Of a DNA stretch of 64,000 bases, positions 46,581 through 59,364 are shown piece by piece; within the stretch, counting starts at the first letter, position 1, and every line of letters starts with the position of its first letter. A program made the position numbers and the translations under genes. Under the pieces are notes generated by a model. The model was not told the origin of the DNA. It did no database searches and saw only the letters and a list, made by a program, of their open reading frames with translations. This DNA is from Lasiosphaeris hirsuta (Eukaryota; Ascomycota; Sordariomycetes; Sordariales; Lasiosphaeriaceae): assembly GCA_030549175.1 (NCBI GenBank), contig JAUKUA010000002.1, forward strand, positions 3,038,001-3,102,000. Direction: 5' to 3'.

Positions 46581-48988
46581 GGCTCGGAAGGAAGACTTGG
46601 GGGGGGGGGGAGTGGGCGAGCGGCTCACCAGGGCTGGTGTACATCGGATGGTATTTCATGGTGCTTGGGCGTTTGGTTTCTTCTCTTTGGCCCCTAGATA
46701 CCCCTATTGCGTAGAGCATTGTTATTTTATGGTGGGCTAGGCAGGATCACATCGTGGCGATGGTGACTGACTTTGGTATTTAGGCCAACCATCCATTTAT
46801 TGGTTCATGACAATTGAGAAGTTGTATTGGATGACAAAATCTTGGGTTGGCGTGTGAGATAACGTAGCATGGGTACAACAAAGAATTTCCGAGTCCACTG
46901 CATCCTTTGTCAAAATCGTCAAACGGAAACAAAGGTGTTGTTGTGTTGCCTGTTATCCTTCCCATGCGTCATGCAGTGGACACTAAGTGGTAATGAGGGG
47001 AAAAGGGTTAGTTAATGCATCACGGCGAAGTCTCATTTTCACCTTTTTCATCTTGGTTTTCTAAATTTGCGTCCTTATGGGCGGTATACTGTACCCGCCT
47101 CACGATTATCAAATACTCTGCATTATACCACTGCGTCCGGAATATATAGGCTGGCCACCGAATTAGCTCTGTTTTGTGTTTTTATAGACTTGTGCGAGTG
47201 TTGAACGGATGGGATAATCGTAGGTACACATTCAGCGCATGGCCATAGGCGGAGTGACGATGCGTATCATTTCCATTCAAGTAGATGCTGTGCATCAAAA
47301 TGATTCCGTCATTGATTCGCATTTAGACGTGACGCTTTCTTAATTAAGTGTCCAGAGGAGGTGGAATACCAGGCAACCGGGAGGATATAGTGAAATCTTC
47401 TAAAACCAGGAACCGAGCGGTATATGGTCAGTTCGGTAAGATCTATTCCGGTGTTGATGGCTATAGTCGATGGCCGGATATTAATCAAGCAGCACAGTCA
47501 ATGCCGTCTGGTCCGCGTTTTTGGTCTCGGCCGGTGTGAACAAATCAAATCGGCATCGGCATGTACCAAAAACAGAATCGGGAAAAGCCAAGACACCCCC
47601 AAGCTATCAGCCGATTTCATCAGCGTATGGGAAATGCCAAAAATGACAGGACCCACGGAGGATGGGGGGACCAAAGTGATATACATATGCCTGTGCCAGC
47701 TTTTTGGTGCCCAAACTGAGGGGTCTGAGGGGTTAACGGGTCCAGGCTCGAGGGGAGCATCCAATCCCTCGGGGGCTCCCGTCGGGTCCGCGGGTGCGTC
47801 GGCGGCGGTAAGACGGAAGTCGGGAAGAGGGGGCAGCCGCCTCGGGCGCGGTCGAGAATGCGTCGACGACTGCGTCGGGACCGAAAGGGGAGCCAAGCAA
47901 GGGGCTAGGCACGATAGCACGATAGCACCATGGCACGATAGCCAGATCCAGATACGAAAATAGGTAGGTACCTGGGTGGCAGGCGGTCGCGCTATCTATC
48001 CCAGGGCTGACGTCCGATATCAGACTAGGAAGGGGGGAAGGGAGCAAGGAGTAATAGTAATACGGCACCTCCCCGGATCGCCGACCCCCGACTTGTGGAC
48101 CAACCCCACGGTCGACAGAATGGGACAGAAGTGGACAGAATGGACAAAAGTGGACGGCCACCAAATGCTCTTACAGGCTAATCGTCAGCCTCACAGCACA
48201 TCCAGAGTACCACAGCAGCACATCACATCGGCATTGACGTCGGAATTGAAGCCACACACACCAGCGTTGGACCAGCATGGAGCCAGTATGGGACTAGCGA
48301 CGCCGTTGCGCAAAAGTCCGGACTCCGCCCCCCCTCTTCGACCCCTGTGGCTGTTTCGTTCGTTCGCGAAGAGCGGTCGCGGTGCGCGCCTGTTCGGATT
48401 ACCCCACAATGGAGCTGTCGTTAGCTGTTGCGGTGTAGCTCGCTGCTCACTCTCCAGGCCACCTGCAAGCGTCAGCAACCGTCGTTCTCCAACAGATTGC
48501 CAAAATATTGGAGAAACCCCTCTTTGGCCCCTTGCTCTTGCGTCGATGCACAATGCTTCATGCTCGCCCTGGGCCTGATTTGGGCCTGATTCGGCAATAT
48601 CAATCGCTGTGGTCACTATGGGGCGCGGCACCAGCAATCTGATGATTCGACGATTCGCTCTTGATCCGGGAGTCCTGTTCTAGATCCGATGTCGTGAGAG
48701 AGGGGCAGGATGGCAAGCCAATGCCCCGCCATGGGCCATGGGCCATGGCTAGCCCCATCCACAGCCATGCCCACTACCACGAGCAGTGCCTGCCCTTGTC
48801 GGGCCCGATGAGGGACCTCTCCCACAGGGCAGGAGCCTCAAGTTCGCTCCTGCTCGAGTATAAATCCCTGGCCCCTCCCTCATCCTGCCAACACTAAACC
48901 AGACAGACATCCTCACCATCTTCTCAAACCATCTTCACACCAACACTTCAAACCATCACCGCCCCCCCCCCCCACCACAACCAGCAAA
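46581..48988. other. Gene-free stretch with short repeats
   Basis: No gene recognised over 2.4 kb. Small direct repeats are visible: CACGATAG three times at about 47909-47941, GGACAGAA-type repeats at about 48122-48160, and GGGCCAT repeats at 48731-48749. The right end holds the promoter of the 130-aa gene. Confidence 0.5.
48859..48865 (+). promoter_or_regulatory. TATA box of the 130-aa gene
   Basis: TATAAAT 130 bp before the ATG, followed by a CA/CT-rich leader (ACCATCTTC-type repeats) and a C run of about 11 just before AAAATGGGC. This arrangement is typical of highly expressed fungal genes. Confidence 0.6.
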
Positions 48989-49443
48989 ATGGGCATCCCT
49001 ATCGCTAGCTATGGCGCCAACCCCGAGGTCGGCATCGCCATCCGGGATGGCCTTGCCCCCGAGTACGAGAGTATGACCTCCCTCCCCCTCTCCCCGACAT
49101 CCAAGCGCTAGCTAACACCTCCGGCCCCCAAGTCGTTCACGTCAGCTTGGACCTTGCGGCTGCTCTCGTCGAGCTCCCCAAGCTCGCCGCCGGAGATTTG
49201 AGTGTTGAGACCACTCGGGGCACCAACTCCACTGGTGACAAGCAGAAGCCCGTTGCCTTCATCTTCGCCGGCAGCCTCCCCGCCGACGAGGTCGCACAGG
49301 TCAAGGCGGCCGTCACGGCCGCCGCCCCTGGCGCCGTTCTCATCCAGGTCACCAAGGATGATGTCGTTGCCGCCGGCGCTACCGCCCCGGACCCGGCCCT
49401 GATCGCCAAGCTCTACAAGGAGAAGCTCAATGCGGCGCTTTAG
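48989..49443 (+). CDS. Small 130-aa protein, function unknown, probably highly expressed
   Basis: Two exons, 48989-49070 and 49133-49443; the 62-bp intron has GTATGA, a GCTAAC branch and CAAG, and rejoins APEYE to IVHVSLDL. The protein is Ala/Val-rich with regular alternation of helices and strands (KPVAFIFAGSLPADEVAQV; APGAVLIQVTKDDVVAAG), suggesting a compact alpha/beta fold. No Cys, no signal peptide, no membrane helix. A clear TATA box, C/A-rich leader and strongly biased C-ending codons point to high expression. Family not recognised by eye. It is convergent with the FAD monooxygenase gene, with only 284 bp between their stops. Confidence 0.86.
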
Positions 49444-49727
49444 ATGAAGTGAGGAACACGGCTGCGATGCTTGATGAATCTTGTCGCCACGGATCGATCA
49501 TGACTTGAACGAGATGGTATAGATGCGGTAGATAGCAAAAGCCTGCCAATTCCACTACATTGAGGCACTGTCACCCAATTCCCTCGAATGAACTCGTGTT
49601 GTGACGTGCCCAGTGTGGAGATATTCAAACAATCCTACCATCTACACGAGCCATGGACAATCGGAACCAATGCTTCAACTCATCAGGCCCAGGTGATGAG
49701 CTCTGGAAGCAACTCAGAATTTTTTCT

Positions 49728-51017
49728 TCACGCCACTGGTACCTCCTGTGGCAGCGACTCTCGGATCTCATCATACCTGGCATATGCATCCTCCTCCGCA
49801 TCAAATCCCAGAATCCAATCCTCCCTCTGCAGATGCATTGACTCGGGGTTCTTCCAAATAGCATCCCAGTCCGCCTTGTGCCACTGCTCCCTCGTCGTGA
49901 TGCCCGTCTGCTGGATCCTATGCACCCGGTCGTACCGGATGTTCTCCCACACCTTGACCGCCTCCCGCACGTTGCCCTTCCCCGCCCGGTCCAGACACGC
50001 CGCCATGACCACGCCGTCCTCCATCGCCTGGCTCGCGCCTTGGATCGACGTCGGCAGGAACGGGTGCGCCGCGTCCCCGATGAGCACCGTCCGCGACCGG
50101 GGCGACACGAAGGTCGGCAGCGGGTCGCGGAACACCAGCTTGTAATCAAACAGGCGGTCGGGCGGCGTGGCCTTGACCAGCTCGAGGACGACGGGGTCCC
50201 AGTCGCCCTCGAGCACCTTGAGCACATCCTCGACGCGGCCGGGGAACTGCCAGCTCTCCTCGATGGCGGCGTCGTCCTTGTGCGTGCACACCCAGCTCAT
50301 GACGGAGCCGCCCTTGATGGCGGCCGCGAGGAAGTGCACGTCCTGCCCGATCCAGCCGTTGTGCGAGTCGCCGTGTTCGACCAGGTACCGCGTCGTGGGG
50401 TTGCGGCGCAGCTCGTCGGCCGGGAACCAGGTGCGGAAGACGGCGTACCCGCTCGGCAGCGGCCGGTCCTCGACGCCGAGGACCAGCTCCCGGCCCTTGG
50501 ACCGCACGCCCTCGGCCGCCAGCACCAGGTCGGCCCCGAACCGCCGCCCGTCCTCAAGCACCACCGCCGCGCCGGTCTCGTCCTCCTCGTACGCGACCAC
50601 CTTGCACCCCAGGTTCACCTCGATGCCGCGCGCGCGCACGTGCGCCAGCAAGATCTGGTGGATCTCGCCGCGGTGGCCGTTGACGCGCCCCCCCAGTCGA
50701 CGGTGCTCCTCGCTGAAGTCCTGCGTGGTCACGAACCGGCCGGTCCAGTCGTGGAAGTGGAAGACCTCGCTGCGGTGCACGATGGCGTCGAGCGCCTCGG
50801 GTACGCCCGGCCACTTGGCGAAGAAGCGCGACGAGTTCTGCCCGAAGCTGATGATGTCACCTAGGGGCGCCAACTCCGGTGCCTTGTCGAAGAGGATCAC
50901 GCTGTGGCCCTTGCGGTCGCATTCGATGGCGGCCGTCAGGCCGGCGAAGCCGCAGCCGACGATGATGACCGAGATGCCGGACGGCGGGAGGCGCGGGAAG
51001 TCAGGGGCGGAGCCCAT
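49728..51017 (-). CDS. Class A FAD-dependent monooxygenase (salicylate hydroxylase-like)
   Basis: Single exon, 429 aa, start at the ATG giving MGSAPDF; upstream in-frame codons have no ATG. The N-terminal Rossmann motif is VIIVGCGFAGLTAA (GxGxxG, about residues 18-31), followed by the acidic residue in VILFDKA. The second FAD motif is VLIGDAAHPFLPTSIQGASQ (GD motif, about 325-344), diagnostic of the para-hydroxybenzoate-hydroxylase/salicylate-hydroxylase family; a DG-like region lies between. Reaction: NAD(P)H- and O2-dependent hydroxylation of an aromatic or related substrate, cytosolic. There are no core biosynthetic genes beside it, so a catabolic or tailoring role cannot be assigned. No intron was needed, unlike most neighbours. 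Confidence 0.93.
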   Translation of the reverse strand: MGSAPDFPRLPPSGISVIIVGCGFAGLTAAIECDRKGHSVILFDKAPELAPLGDIISFGQNSSRFFAKWPGVPEALDAIVHRSEVFHFHDWTGRFVTTQDFSEEHRRLGGRVNGHRGEIHQILLAHVRARGIEVNLGCKVVAYEEDETGAAVVLEDGRRFGADLVLAAEGVRSKGRELVLGVEDRPLPSGYAVFRTWFPADELRRNPTTRYLVEHGDSHNGWIGQDVHFLAAAIKGGSVMSWVCTHKDDAAIEESWQFPGRVEDVLKVLEGDWDPVVLELVKATPPDRLFDYKLVFRDPLPTFVSPRSRTVLIGDAAHPFLPTSIQGASQAMEDGVVMAACLDRAGKGNVREAVKVWENIRYDRVHRIQQTGITTREQWHKADWDAIWKNPESMHLQREDWILGFDAEEDAYARYDEIRESLPQEVPVA

Positions 51018-53785
51018 CTTGGGTAGTGTCGAGGGATGGTGGTAGTGGTAGTAGTGGTGGTGGTGGCGGCGGCAGGGGGGTTGTTTGATTATGGTAGGTG
51101 CCAGAGACAGCACGGTGTAAATCGGAGAAGCCCAAAACGTCGTCTTGATAGCGGAGAGGAGAGCCTCTTATGGTAGATATCGAGGTGCACCGTACATATA
51201 TGAGTATGTCCAAGGGACGGGATCCCATGCACAGGGCGATCCCTGCAGGTGCCAAGGTGACGGCCGGCAGGCCAGGGCATGGATAGATTCAGATTCCAGG
51301 TCTACCTATTCGGTAGGTAACCCACTTGAGCTTACCGGTGACCGGGAGTTACTTCTGGGCTGTGTCTCCGAGGCGGCGGAATCCTCGGGAAAGCCCACCC
51401 AAGGGAGCTACCCAATAGAACACCACTTTTGACCGCTGCCGAGCACTTTTAGACTCCTCCTGCCAATGCCTCCACCTTGAATTCAAACAGCGTTCCTCAA
51501 CCCCATTTCAAGATTTGGATGCGTCCTACACTAGGACCACAAGACCACAATCGTGTATCTAGGCTGGACCCAGACAAGCATTTGTTTTGCAGAGCTCTTA
51601 TGGCCGAGCGCTCGGTGGAGAAGCGTACCCGGAACCGAAGCGATGGAAGCAACGGACATAAAAGACGTGCTCTCTCGGGAGGATCTGGCTGAGATGTTCC
51701 TGTGGTTGACTTGCCGTGTTGCATGTAAGGGATGTAGTGTTAGAAGTTGACTTATTGGGTGGGATAATTACCGGCAGCTTGTACCCCGCATGGCTGGCCT
51801 TTCGGACAGTCAACCGATAAGCATCCAAGGAAGCACTAGGAGAATAGCGCCGGTTATTGAAATGCAGGCGCAAGCAAAGCATTCTTATGACATGTCAGCT
51901 GGGTTCGGTCGTGAGGAATATCGACGCCAGTGAGGGTTACACAGAAGAGATTCTTAAAGGTATTTCGACACACAGACTCCGCATTCAAAGACCCCAGTGG
52001 TTGCTGCAAGCGAATGAGAGGTAATGCCCGTGGTTTCAACTGAGATCAGTCAGGGGAAGCGGCGCCACTGCACCACGATGTCAGAACTTTGAGTGGCGGC
52101 AGCTTAGAGCGCGAGAAATGGAAATAAGCTGCTGTCCTCAGTTGACCTTGCGGGATCAAAAAAGAAGAAAATGAAAGAAGAAAGAAGAAAGAAAGGAAAT
52201 TGTGGAAAAGCGGATTGTAGAGAATGTGTGAGAGATGGGGGTTCTCAGGCAAAGGAGGTTGTGCAGAGAAGACAATGTTTTGCCCCTAGCAATGTTTTGT
52301 GACCCTGACGTGGAGAGTTGCACCGTTCCTGCCATGTTGCAATGGGTTTACCTCCCCAGCCGTCTGTGGTGGTTTGGGTAGAATGGAAAGTACGGCTAAA
52401 ATCGAGTGGTAGGAAGATTGTGAGCATAGAAACGGTGAACTTGGCTGTAGTCAATGTCAACGTTAGCGGCTGTCTCGCTTTTTTGATGGTGATGCTCCGT
52501 AATCCCCATGGTGCCGGGGTTCATGACCGCCCCATCTGTCTCAGGCGGCCTGCGGCTCCATCCGAGGTGCTGTGAGGGGTCCTGGCGATGGCGGGGTTCG
52601 CGTCATCAGGGTCCGTAAACCTTCGAGCTTCAATTGAAGTCGCGTCCGAATGAAGTGCATATAAGTGATCAGGTGCTATCTGCTGAGATTACCATGCGCC
52701 CTCAAGTATCCCAGTTGTTCGGATGGCATATGCCTCGATTGCATGGAAAAGCGAGGTTGTATTTTGGGCAGCAGTGGCTGCATGGAAGCGCTGGAAGAAG
52801 CTGGGCCGACACCAATTGGGATAACGGCAAAAAGAGGGTAGTCGCGGGAGGAGAAAGGAGGCCGTCTGGAAAAAAGCGAAAACTCAGCGATTCAGTTGGT
52901 CCTGCGCTTTGTTTCGGCCCGGGTTGCTCTGCATGCTCTGCATGCTCTGCGTCGGCAAAAGTCGATTCGCTTCTGCGCGGGAGCGTCGTGGCCTCTGCTG
53001 TCCGTAAAAGAGAGCAAACCTGAAGGAGAGGCTGAAGAAGGCGCGCCGTGTCAAGCGGACTCGAGTGGCTCCTAGTGGCTTACAGCGCATCACGTGGCCC
53101 TGCCCTATCCGGCCTTGCGCACAAGGCCGCGGCCAGCAGTGGACAGCGGTCGACAAGGCCTTGACAAAAGCAAAAGGTGCCGCTGCAATTCGGAGAATTG
53201 ATTGGACAAGCATTTCCTTCGCCCAAAGCCCCCAAAAAGCCCAGCCCAGCCGCGAACCCAAGCCGCCCCAGAGAGCCAACCAACCCCGAAGCTCCCCACT
53301 TTGCATCCCCATCCCAGCCACAAGCCTCATCGCCTCATCGCAAGTCCAACACTCGTGGTTCGATCTCAGGTCACATCTTAACTCTCTCCAGCGTGTGCAA
53401 GCTAGACGCCCTCTCCCTCGCTTTCTAGAGGTCTACTTAGCCGCTACTTTCGTCGCATTTCAATCCGCTCTTCCGTCCTATGCCTATCGCCCAGCTTGGG
53501 CAAGCACCCGCTGGGGATCCTCCTAATTCCGGCCTTCAATAGCCAATTCTCTCCGACCTCCAACCTTCGCCCCCCGCAGGTAGCATACAGGCGGATCGAC
53601 TCGACGTCTTCCTTCTTCGCTTCCTTGCCCCGTCTGACTTCACCGAATCCGCCCCATCCATTGTCCGTCGCGACCGGCGATCGTCGTTTTTCTCCGCCCG
53701 GAGAACCACGAGCTGCTCCATACCTTTCATCCTAGCTACATCCCAGCCTCCCACACCCGGATGCGCTATACGACCCTCACACGCC
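51018..53785. other. Large divergent intergenic region
   Basis: About 2.8 kb between two genes read away from each other. No gene recognised. A purine-rich run (GAAAGAAGAAAGAAGAAAG type) lies at about 52160-52198, and a short GCATGCTCT direct repeat at about 52929-52949. The segment from about 53200 is probably the leader of the SWIB gene. Confidence 0.45.
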
Positions 53786-54877
53786 ATGTCTTCCCCACGT
53801 AAGTCATCCGAAACTACCCACCCAGCTTCCCTTGCTAAAATTCCTTACCAGTGACTGCCGCAGAGAAGGCGAACTACACGCGCATTATCGATGGCATTCT
53901 CGCTGCCGCTAATCTGGAGACGGTCACGCGCAAGAAGATTCGCCAGGGACTAGAGGCTGCCATCGACCAGGACCTCAGCGAGAAGAAGGTTCGTGCGAGT
54001 GTGCATTCTATCTAGCCTTAGCTACGTCGACTAACATTTTTTTTCTCATATGAAGGATGCTATAAAGACGCTCATCGAAGCTCGATTCGATGCTATTTCC
54101 TCCACCCCTACACAAGCGATGCCGACACCGCCTTCGGGCACGACTGCTGAGTCCTCCCCAAAGCGCGAGTCTAGGGTGAAAAGCGAGCCCGGCGTCAACG
54201 GAAACGGCACATCAAAATTGGACGACGCCGACGCCGACGACGCCGACATAGGCGCCAACGGCGAGATAGAAGTATCGTTACAGCAGCAGGAGCAGCCGGC
54301 CAAGAAGAAGCAAAAGCGCGAGAGCTCAAGCGAAGACGCCGATGCGCGCTTGGCTGCTGAGCTCCAGGCGCAAGAGAACCGGCTGTCGCGCGGCCCAAGA
54401 ACGCGCAACGCCGCCGTGGCCAAAGTTGTCAAGGGTGCAAAAGCCAAGACGAAAAAGGCCAAGGCGGCACCCAAAAAGAAGAGTGAGAAGCGGGTACGGT
54501 CAGACGACGACAGCCAGGCCGAAGGCAGCGAAGCCAACGGGACGAAGAAGCGGAAGGCTGGCGGTGGGTTTCAAAAACCATTTAATCTGAGCTACCCGCT
54601 CCAGGAACTATGTGGGGAGCCACAGGTCAGCTTTGTTTGTTCCTTTGGAACTGCGGTTCAGGTTCTCGGTTACTAACAGGACGCACAGCTATCCCGACCC
54701 CAAGTGGTCAAGAAGCTATGGGAACATATCAAAGCAAATGAGCTACAAGATCCCGCCGATAAGCGGCAAATCATCTGCGACGACAAAATGCAGGCAGTTT
54801 TCAAGCAGAGTAGGGTCGACATGTTCCAAATGAACAAGCTCCTAGGAAACCAACTCTACCCCATCGAAGATGAGTGA
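53786..54877 (+). CDS. DEK_C + SWIB domain nuclear protein (Uaf30/Spp27/Tri1-like)
   Basis: Four exons, 53786-53798, 53852-53988, 54056-54625 and 54689-54877, give 302 aa; introns are 53-67 bp with clear branch points (ACTAAC). The first exon carries only four codons and one base. Residues 5-65 form a DEK C-terminal type helical domain (YTRIIDGILAAANLETVTRK). A long charged, disordered middle (70-200) has acidic and Lys-rich nuclear-signal-like stretches. A SWIB/MDM2 domain fills about 215-302 (FNLSYPLQELCGEPQ; LSRPQVVKKLWEHIKANEL; YPIEDE). In yeasts this architecture is found in Uaf30/Spp27, subunits of the RNA polymerase I upstream activating factor, and in the related Tri1. Which of these is the orthologue cannot be decided here. 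Confidence 0.93.
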
Positions 54878-56547
54878 CGAGACGGAAAGGTACGGTAACA
54901 TGGGTCATTGAAAGCAGGCTGGGCGTGCACGGCGTCAATTGGTATCTTTCTCTCATTTTTTTCGCAGTTGATTCAGGATCTAACCGCTGTTCTTTGGGTC
55001 CTTCTTGTTTTGAGATCTAGCATGGGGGGGGCATTTTTATTTGGCTTTTTTTCTCAACTCGCCATTTGGGTTTACTCTTCTCGATTCTCTGACTCGGGTA
55101 GCCATCACGAACATAACCCCAATCTTTTAGCTTTGGGAGGTCGATATGCACGGATGGGGCCAGCAGGCGAAGAATCATTTTGCGTCACTATACCACGACG
55201 AGCACGACTTGCATTTAGGATCATGGGATTTGCGTTTTTGGTGCTGGCTACTTCCCAGGTATCCTGGTGCGCTAATCACCGGGGACATATTACGGGTCTT
55301 GCTTAGGACGAGCAATGAAATGGCGAAAGGGAGTGAGGCGAAGGGATGGCTTCAAGATGTCTGAAGGGGCTTGGCGGGGTGGCTCGATTGAATGAGGTTG
55401 ATGATTTTAGCCACTTTCAGCATCATGCAGTCTTGTATTGGCAGGGCTTACTCCTCCGTGATGATGGGGGGTTGACCGTCGGAGATCAAACAGCACCCTT
55501 CATAACTACCGTAAGTCGACCATACAAGCGCCACAGCATTTACTTTAAGAACGGGTTCAATATTGTTTCCATGCAGCCGGTAAGTCTCCAAGCAACAACC
55601 CGAGTCTCTTGGATATCCCAAGCAACCTTGGTCACGCAATAGCCAATTGGCAGTAGTAGTCTTTGATGCTGTGCAGTCGGTTTATGTGGTCAGCCCTGGT
55701 TGACTCGGTGCTACCACCACCCACAATCACAATGATTTGTGACTCCCGTCTTGTTTGTTCAAGGGTGCCCGCATCCTGAGGTGGCTTGGCAGGCACAGCG
55801 GATGGCGGCGTGACTCTTTCATTGATGCCAGGCGGTAAACGCCTCCCCTGCCAGGGGCAGTGTTTGGTTTGGCAGGCATACCACGAAGGGCGGGCACAAA
55901 GGATACTTCTCAGTGGCTATTATTACTGTTAACTTCAATATTCATCATGTCTGATATCCTGACAGTTTGTGTGTTAAATATATTTTTCGAACTTCACAAT
56001 GGACTTTCTACACAACTCCGTAAGCCAGATGTTGATTGATCAGCAGGCTTCAAAGTCGCGCGCTAGCATACCAGAGCTGGAATCATGTACTGCAATGACG
56101 CATTCCGGCGAGGAGTCTCTTGCGCCCCGGCTAGATCCGTTGGGCTACCCCACACCCTGCCACACCCTGGAAGCGCCACAGGGGAGGAAGGACATGGAGT
56201 GGAGCAGACCACGGCAGAGCGAGAAAATGCCGACACAGTCTCGCAAATTCCACACTGCTGATTAAAAGCTCCCAGACAACCCCACCATTTGTTCAACCTC
56301 TGGCCTGCACCCAAAGCAATTCAAGCTATCATCGTGCTGCCCGAGGTGCATTGCCCGTTTGCTGCTGCGTGCTCATATAAATACTTGTTTGCCACATCAC
56401 CCCCCCCCAAGGATTGCACGCGCATCTCAACTCTCCCAATTTCCGGCCATTTTCTTGACGGCGGCGACACACTCGCCAAAACCCAGCTAGCGGAACCACC
56501 AACCGACGACCAAATCCTAATCGAGAAAACGTCAGCATCTCCTCACG
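54878..56547. other. Intergenic region with HEL2 promoter
   Basis: No gene recognised over 1.7 kb. TATAAAT at 56376-56382, 166 bp before the next ATG, is a candidate TATA box; a C run of about 10 follows at about 56400. Confidence 0.5.
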
Positions 56548-59089
56548 ATGGCCTCAACTGAGGGGGCCAGAGCAGCCAACGGCGGCAATGCCTCAAACCT
56601 GACAAATCCTTCACAACCAAGAGGCGACGGCCAAAGGGGGAGGGGCAGGGGCCGGGGAGGCCCACGAGGAGGGCGAGGGCGAGGAGACGGCTCCCGCGGC
56701 GGTCCCGGACGGGGTAGGGGCAGAGGTGGAGGAGACCGAGGAGGCCATTCCCACGCAACAAACGCCGCCGATCCCTCAAACGAAGCCGCCGCACCAGCTC
56801 AGCCAAACAAAGCCCAAGCCTTCAAGCGGAATGAGCTCCAAGACGATGCTCCCGAAGATGACGCCGAGGTCTGCTTCATTTGCGCCAGCCCCATCAGCCA
56901 CTACTCGGTCGCGCCCTGCAACCATTCTACCTGCCACATTTGCGCATTGCGTCTGAGGGCGCTGTACAAGAGCAACGAGTGCCCTCATTGTCGAGTAAGT
57001 GACCGCTTCGCTCCGAAGTCCGCATGGTGCTAATGACTTTCTTCAGACTGCCGCCCCATACGTCATTTTTACCGACGACCCGACCAAGAAATTTGAGGAA
57101 TACAAGAGCAGCGAAATCACATCAACCGACGAGAACATTGGCATAAAGTACTCGAGTGAGGATATTGTCGGCGACACAGTTCTTTTGCTGAGGTATAATT
57201 GCCCCGATCTCGACTGTGAATATGCTGGTCTCGGTTGGCCCGACCTGCATCGCCATACTCGCACAGTCCACAAGATGAAGATGTGCGACTTGTGCACGAG
57301 GAACAAGAAGGTGTTTACCCATGAGCACGACTTGTACAACGAAAAGGATCTGGGAGACCACATGAAGCACGGCAACACCAAGACGGGGGAAGAAGCCACG
57401 GGATTCAAGGGGCATCCACTTTGCGGCTTCTGCGGGGAGAGATTCTACGATGATGACAAACTCTACGAGCATTGCCGCAACAAGCATGAGCGGTGCTTCA
57501 TATGCGACCGGAGAGATTCGAGGAAGCCACACTACTACAGAGACTACAATGCTCTCGAGGAACATTTCAAGAACGACCATCATATCTGTCTCGACAGGGA
57601 ATGCCTCGAGAAGAAGTTTGTTGTCTTTGAGTCGGATGTCGATCTCAAAGCCCATCAGCTGAGCGAGCACGCCGACTCACTATCGAAGGATGTGCGAAGA
57701 GATGCACGGCATGTTGACATGTCCAACTTCGATTTCAGGCAGCGCTATCAGCAGGAGAGGCGCGGCGGCGGCGGCGGCAGTGGCGGTGGTGGTGGTGGCA
57801 GAGACCAGCAAAGGAGGCGGCAACCAGACCCAAATTCAGAGCCGTTGTCCGTCAGCTCTGCCCAGCCCCTACGGCGAGACGAATTGGCTTTCCAACGCCA
57901 AATGGCCATCACTTCTGCGCAGGCTAGCCGTCCAGGGCAAGCACCCCGTCCGAACCCTACCCCCTCAAACCAGCAGGCTCAGCAACCACAAGCGGCACAA
58001 CAGCAGCCAATGGTGGATGCTATGCAGGACATCACCATCAACGACCTCTCCTCGCTCACCCCGGGACAGCGCGCCAGCCTCACCCGGCACGGGGCCGTCA
58101 TCGAGCGTGCCTCAAATCTTTTGGGCACCGATGTGTCCAAGATAAACACGTTCCGTTCTTACATCTCCAACTACAACAAGGGTTCCATAACGTCCGAACA
58201 AGTGATCGATGCGTTCTTTGCCCTCTTTTCTGAGACCTCTACTACCGCCCTCGGCACCCTCGTCCGCGAAGTTGCTGATCTGTTTGATGATAAGCGCAAG
58301 GCCGAAGCACTGCGCAGAGCCTGGCAGAATTGGCGCGCCATCAACGAGGACTATCCTTCTCTCCCAACCCTGGGCGGCATGCACGGTGCCACCACGGCTT
58401 CGAGCGGGTGGGCCGCAGCTGCCGCCGCAACCCCGACCATCGCCCAGGGCAACAACCAAAACGCTGCCATGCAGTCGCGGCACTCGACTAGGGTTCTGAA
58501 ACTGAAGAATAGCACACGGAGAGGCAGCGCTAGCAGCGCCGTCTCAGCCGGATCGGCGAGCAATTCCAGTGCTATAGATAACTGGGCTCCGAGTCGGCCC
58601 GCAGCGTCATCCTCTTCGGCTGCGTTTCCCGCCCTGCCGGGCTCACAGGGGTCCGGAAGACCCTCACAGCCAAGCTGGATCGGCGGCGGGTCGGGCGCTT
58701 CCAAGTCAAATCTTGTAGCTCCCCCGCCGATGCCGAGATCTGTTCCTGCTGCTTCTGGCGGGTACGGACCCGATGCTAGCGCTGGGCTGAGGAGGACGGG
58801 CGGCGGTGGTGGTCGCGGCGGTGCAACTGGCGAGGACGCGTTCCCCGCATTGCCTGCAGCGCCGAAGCCGCAGGCGACAATATTTGGGTACGGGAGAGGC
58901 GCAGTGAGGAGAGATATCGGCACGGGGGGGGAGACTGGATTCAGCTGGGGTGGCGGCGGGTCAGGGTCAGCTTCAGGGGCTGACGCAAGTGCGAACGCAA
59001 ACGCCGACCCGGGCAATGAGGAGGCTGCTTCTGGTGGGAAGGGGAAGAAGAAGAAGAATAAAAAGCAAGTTCTGGTGCAGTGGGGCTAG
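56548..59089 (+). CDS. HEL2: Hel2/ZNF598-type RING E3 ubiquitin ligase
   Basis: Two exons, 56548-56994 and 57047-59089 (52-bp intron, GTAAGT, GCTAATGAC branch), give 829 aa. Residues 25-75 are an RGG-rich low-complexity region. The RING finger lies at about 107-149 (CFICASPISHYSVAPCNHST then CPHC), followed by a series of C2H2-type fingers up to about 330 (CPDLDCEYAGLGW; MCDLCTRNKKVF; LCGFCGERFYDDDKLYEHC; CFICDRR; CLDRECLEKKF). The C-terminal 500 residues are largely disordered, Gln/Pro/Ser/Gly-rich, ending in a Lys run and VLVQWG. Known role: recognises collided ribosomes and ubiquitinates 40S proteins to start ribosome-associated quality control; also linked to excess-histone degradation. 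RING ligands and fingers are complete, so it should be active. Confidence 0.95.
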
Positions 59090-59364
59090 ACTTGTTCCTA
59101 CCTCTGGGCACTTTCCAGAGATATAGTTGCAAGGCCATGTAGGTGGACGAGATATCCAATGAGGTAGAAGGGCATGTGTAGATTAAGCTGTGGGCATATC
59201 TGCTTGAGCGGCTACAGCATGGCATAAGACATGTCACAGCCGCCGACTAGGACAGATGTTTGACTGCATGTATTGGAGGGACGATTGTGCATGAATCTAG
59301 TCAAGTATTGTTCGACCGGCGAGAACTACTTTGTTAAATCAATTTTACCAACAAAGTGTCTTTC

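Noticed and set aside
47909..48160. CRISPR-like or satellite array from short repeats
   Set aside because: Units are short, few and irregular without spacers of constant length; the host is a eukaryote.
49878..50864. Long open frame (328 aa) on the plus strand
   Set aside because: Antisense shadow of the FAD monooxygenase; Arg/Pro/His-rich composition with no domain.
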